Assembly (NCBI GenBank): GCA_029986975.1
Contig: DALTWR010000063.1
Coordinates: forward strand, 1-6,027
Reading direction: 5' to 3'
Source: Methanocorpusculum sp.
GTDB lineage: Archaea; Halobacteriota; Methanomicrobia; Methanomicrobiales; Methanocorpusculaceae
Length of the DNA: 6,027 bases
Positions 5,768 through 6,027 of this stretch are shown piece after piece (position 1 is the stretch's first letter; each line of letters begins with the position of its first letter). Under the pieces are notes generated by a model that saw nothing but the letters and a program-made list of their open reading frames with translations, was not told the origin of the DNA and ran no database searches. The translations under genes were made by a program, and so were the position numbers.

Positions 5768-6027
5768 ATGGTTAAAGTATTCATATATCCGGCAACAAGT
5801 CTGATGCTTTCAGACCTTGTTTCCCGTTTCGGGCATACTCCGTTAGGCTCGGCTGTTTCGATTCGTGAACATATTCAGACTCCGGGTTTTGATTCTCCGC
5901 CGCTGCAGATAACCTCAGAAGGTCCGCAGAAAGGTCTGAAATGGGCAGCAGTCGAAGTTCCGTCAGGTATCCGCGGCAGAATGTCATTATACGGTCCGTA
6001 GTTGAAGAAGCAGAAGCTGCCATTATC
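5768..6027 (+). CDS. mmp5: Methanogenesis marker protein 5 (Mmp5), frameshifted and cut by the window edge
   Basis: The frame opens with ATG at 5768, two bases after the mmp6 stop, with GGAGA at 5756-5760 as binding site. It encodes 77 residues typical of the N-terminal half of marker protein 5: MVKVFIYPATSLMLSDLVSR, then FGHTPLG, DSPPLQIT (42-49) and GLKWAAVEVPSGIRGRM (56-72). It stops at a TAG (5999-6001) just after YGP. From 5998 the -1 frame reads VVEEAEAAII to the last base of the window, which is the expected continuation after GP in this family. The simplest reading is one base lost near 5996-5998, by sequencing error or mutation. No slippery heptamer is present, so programmed shifting is unlikely. 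The product without the shift would be a truncated protein. It is presumed to act with the other marker proteins around MCR. Confidence 0.78.

Noticed and set aside
5990..6000. Programmed -1 ribosomal frameshift in mmp5
   Set aside because: The junction TACGGTCCGTAG contains no X-XXY-YYZ slippery heptamer, and there is too little downstream sequence to show a stimulatory structure.
5999..6001. TAG in mmp5 as a pyrrolysine codon
   Set aside because: Some methanogens read TAG as pyrrolysine, but the frame after this TAG gives LKKQKLPL, unlike Mmp5, whereas the -1 frame gives the expected VVEEAEAAII. A frameshift explains the data better.
1..6027. tRNA, rRNA, CRISPR array or insertion sequence
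   Set aside because: No cloverleaf, rRNA-like stretch, regularly spaced direct repeats or transposase reading frame was seen. Nearly all sequence is accounted for by the genes listed.

Overview
The window is archaeal and comes from a methanogen. The evidence is an MCR-activation ATPase gene (atwA) followed directly by genes for three methanogenesis marker proteins (Mmp3, Mmp6, Mmp5), plus the archaeal/eukaryotic-type ribosomal protein S17e. The balanced base composition and frequent TTA leucine codons in the right half would fit a Methanomicrobiales member such as a Methanocorpusculum-like organism. That placement is an impression from memory, not a demonstrated assignment.

Layout. Positions 1-113 hold the 3' end of an unrecognised + strand gene, followed by a T-tract terminator. 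Positions 114-264 are non-coding between two convergent genes and contain a large nested inverted repeat (about 134-230) that could fold into a long hairpin. A small two-helix membrane protein of unknown function lies on the - strand (265-498). Divergent from it across a roughly 46-base promoter gap is a + strand cluster: an HD-domain protein (545-1096), a stand-alone ThiN-type protein overlapping it by ATGA (1093-1635), and S17e (1658-1852). An apparent terminator and promoter region (1853-2003) separates this cluster from the next.

The right half (2004-6027) is a tightly packed operon: atwA, mmp3, mmp6, mmp5. Gaps are 4 bases, an ATGA overlap and 2 bases. AtwA (component A2) is the twin-ABC ATPase needed for reductive activation of methyl-coenzyme M reductase, whose Ni-F430 must be Ni(I) to work. 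The adjacent marker proteins are methanogen-specific and are probably accessory factors for activation or maturation of the same enzyme. The operon probably continues beyond the right edge.

Most notable points: (1) mmp5 is broken by an apparent one-base deletion near 5996-5998, after which the expected protein resumes in the -1 frame up to the window edge. (2) Mmp3 looks like a mosaic of a ubiquitin/ThiS-like beta-grasp, a cyclophilin-like domain, a PASTA-like segment and a second cyclophilin-like domain. (3) The ThiN-type protein has no histidine at all, so it may not be an active thiamine-phosphate synthase. (4) The nested inverted repeat at 134-230 has no assigned role.
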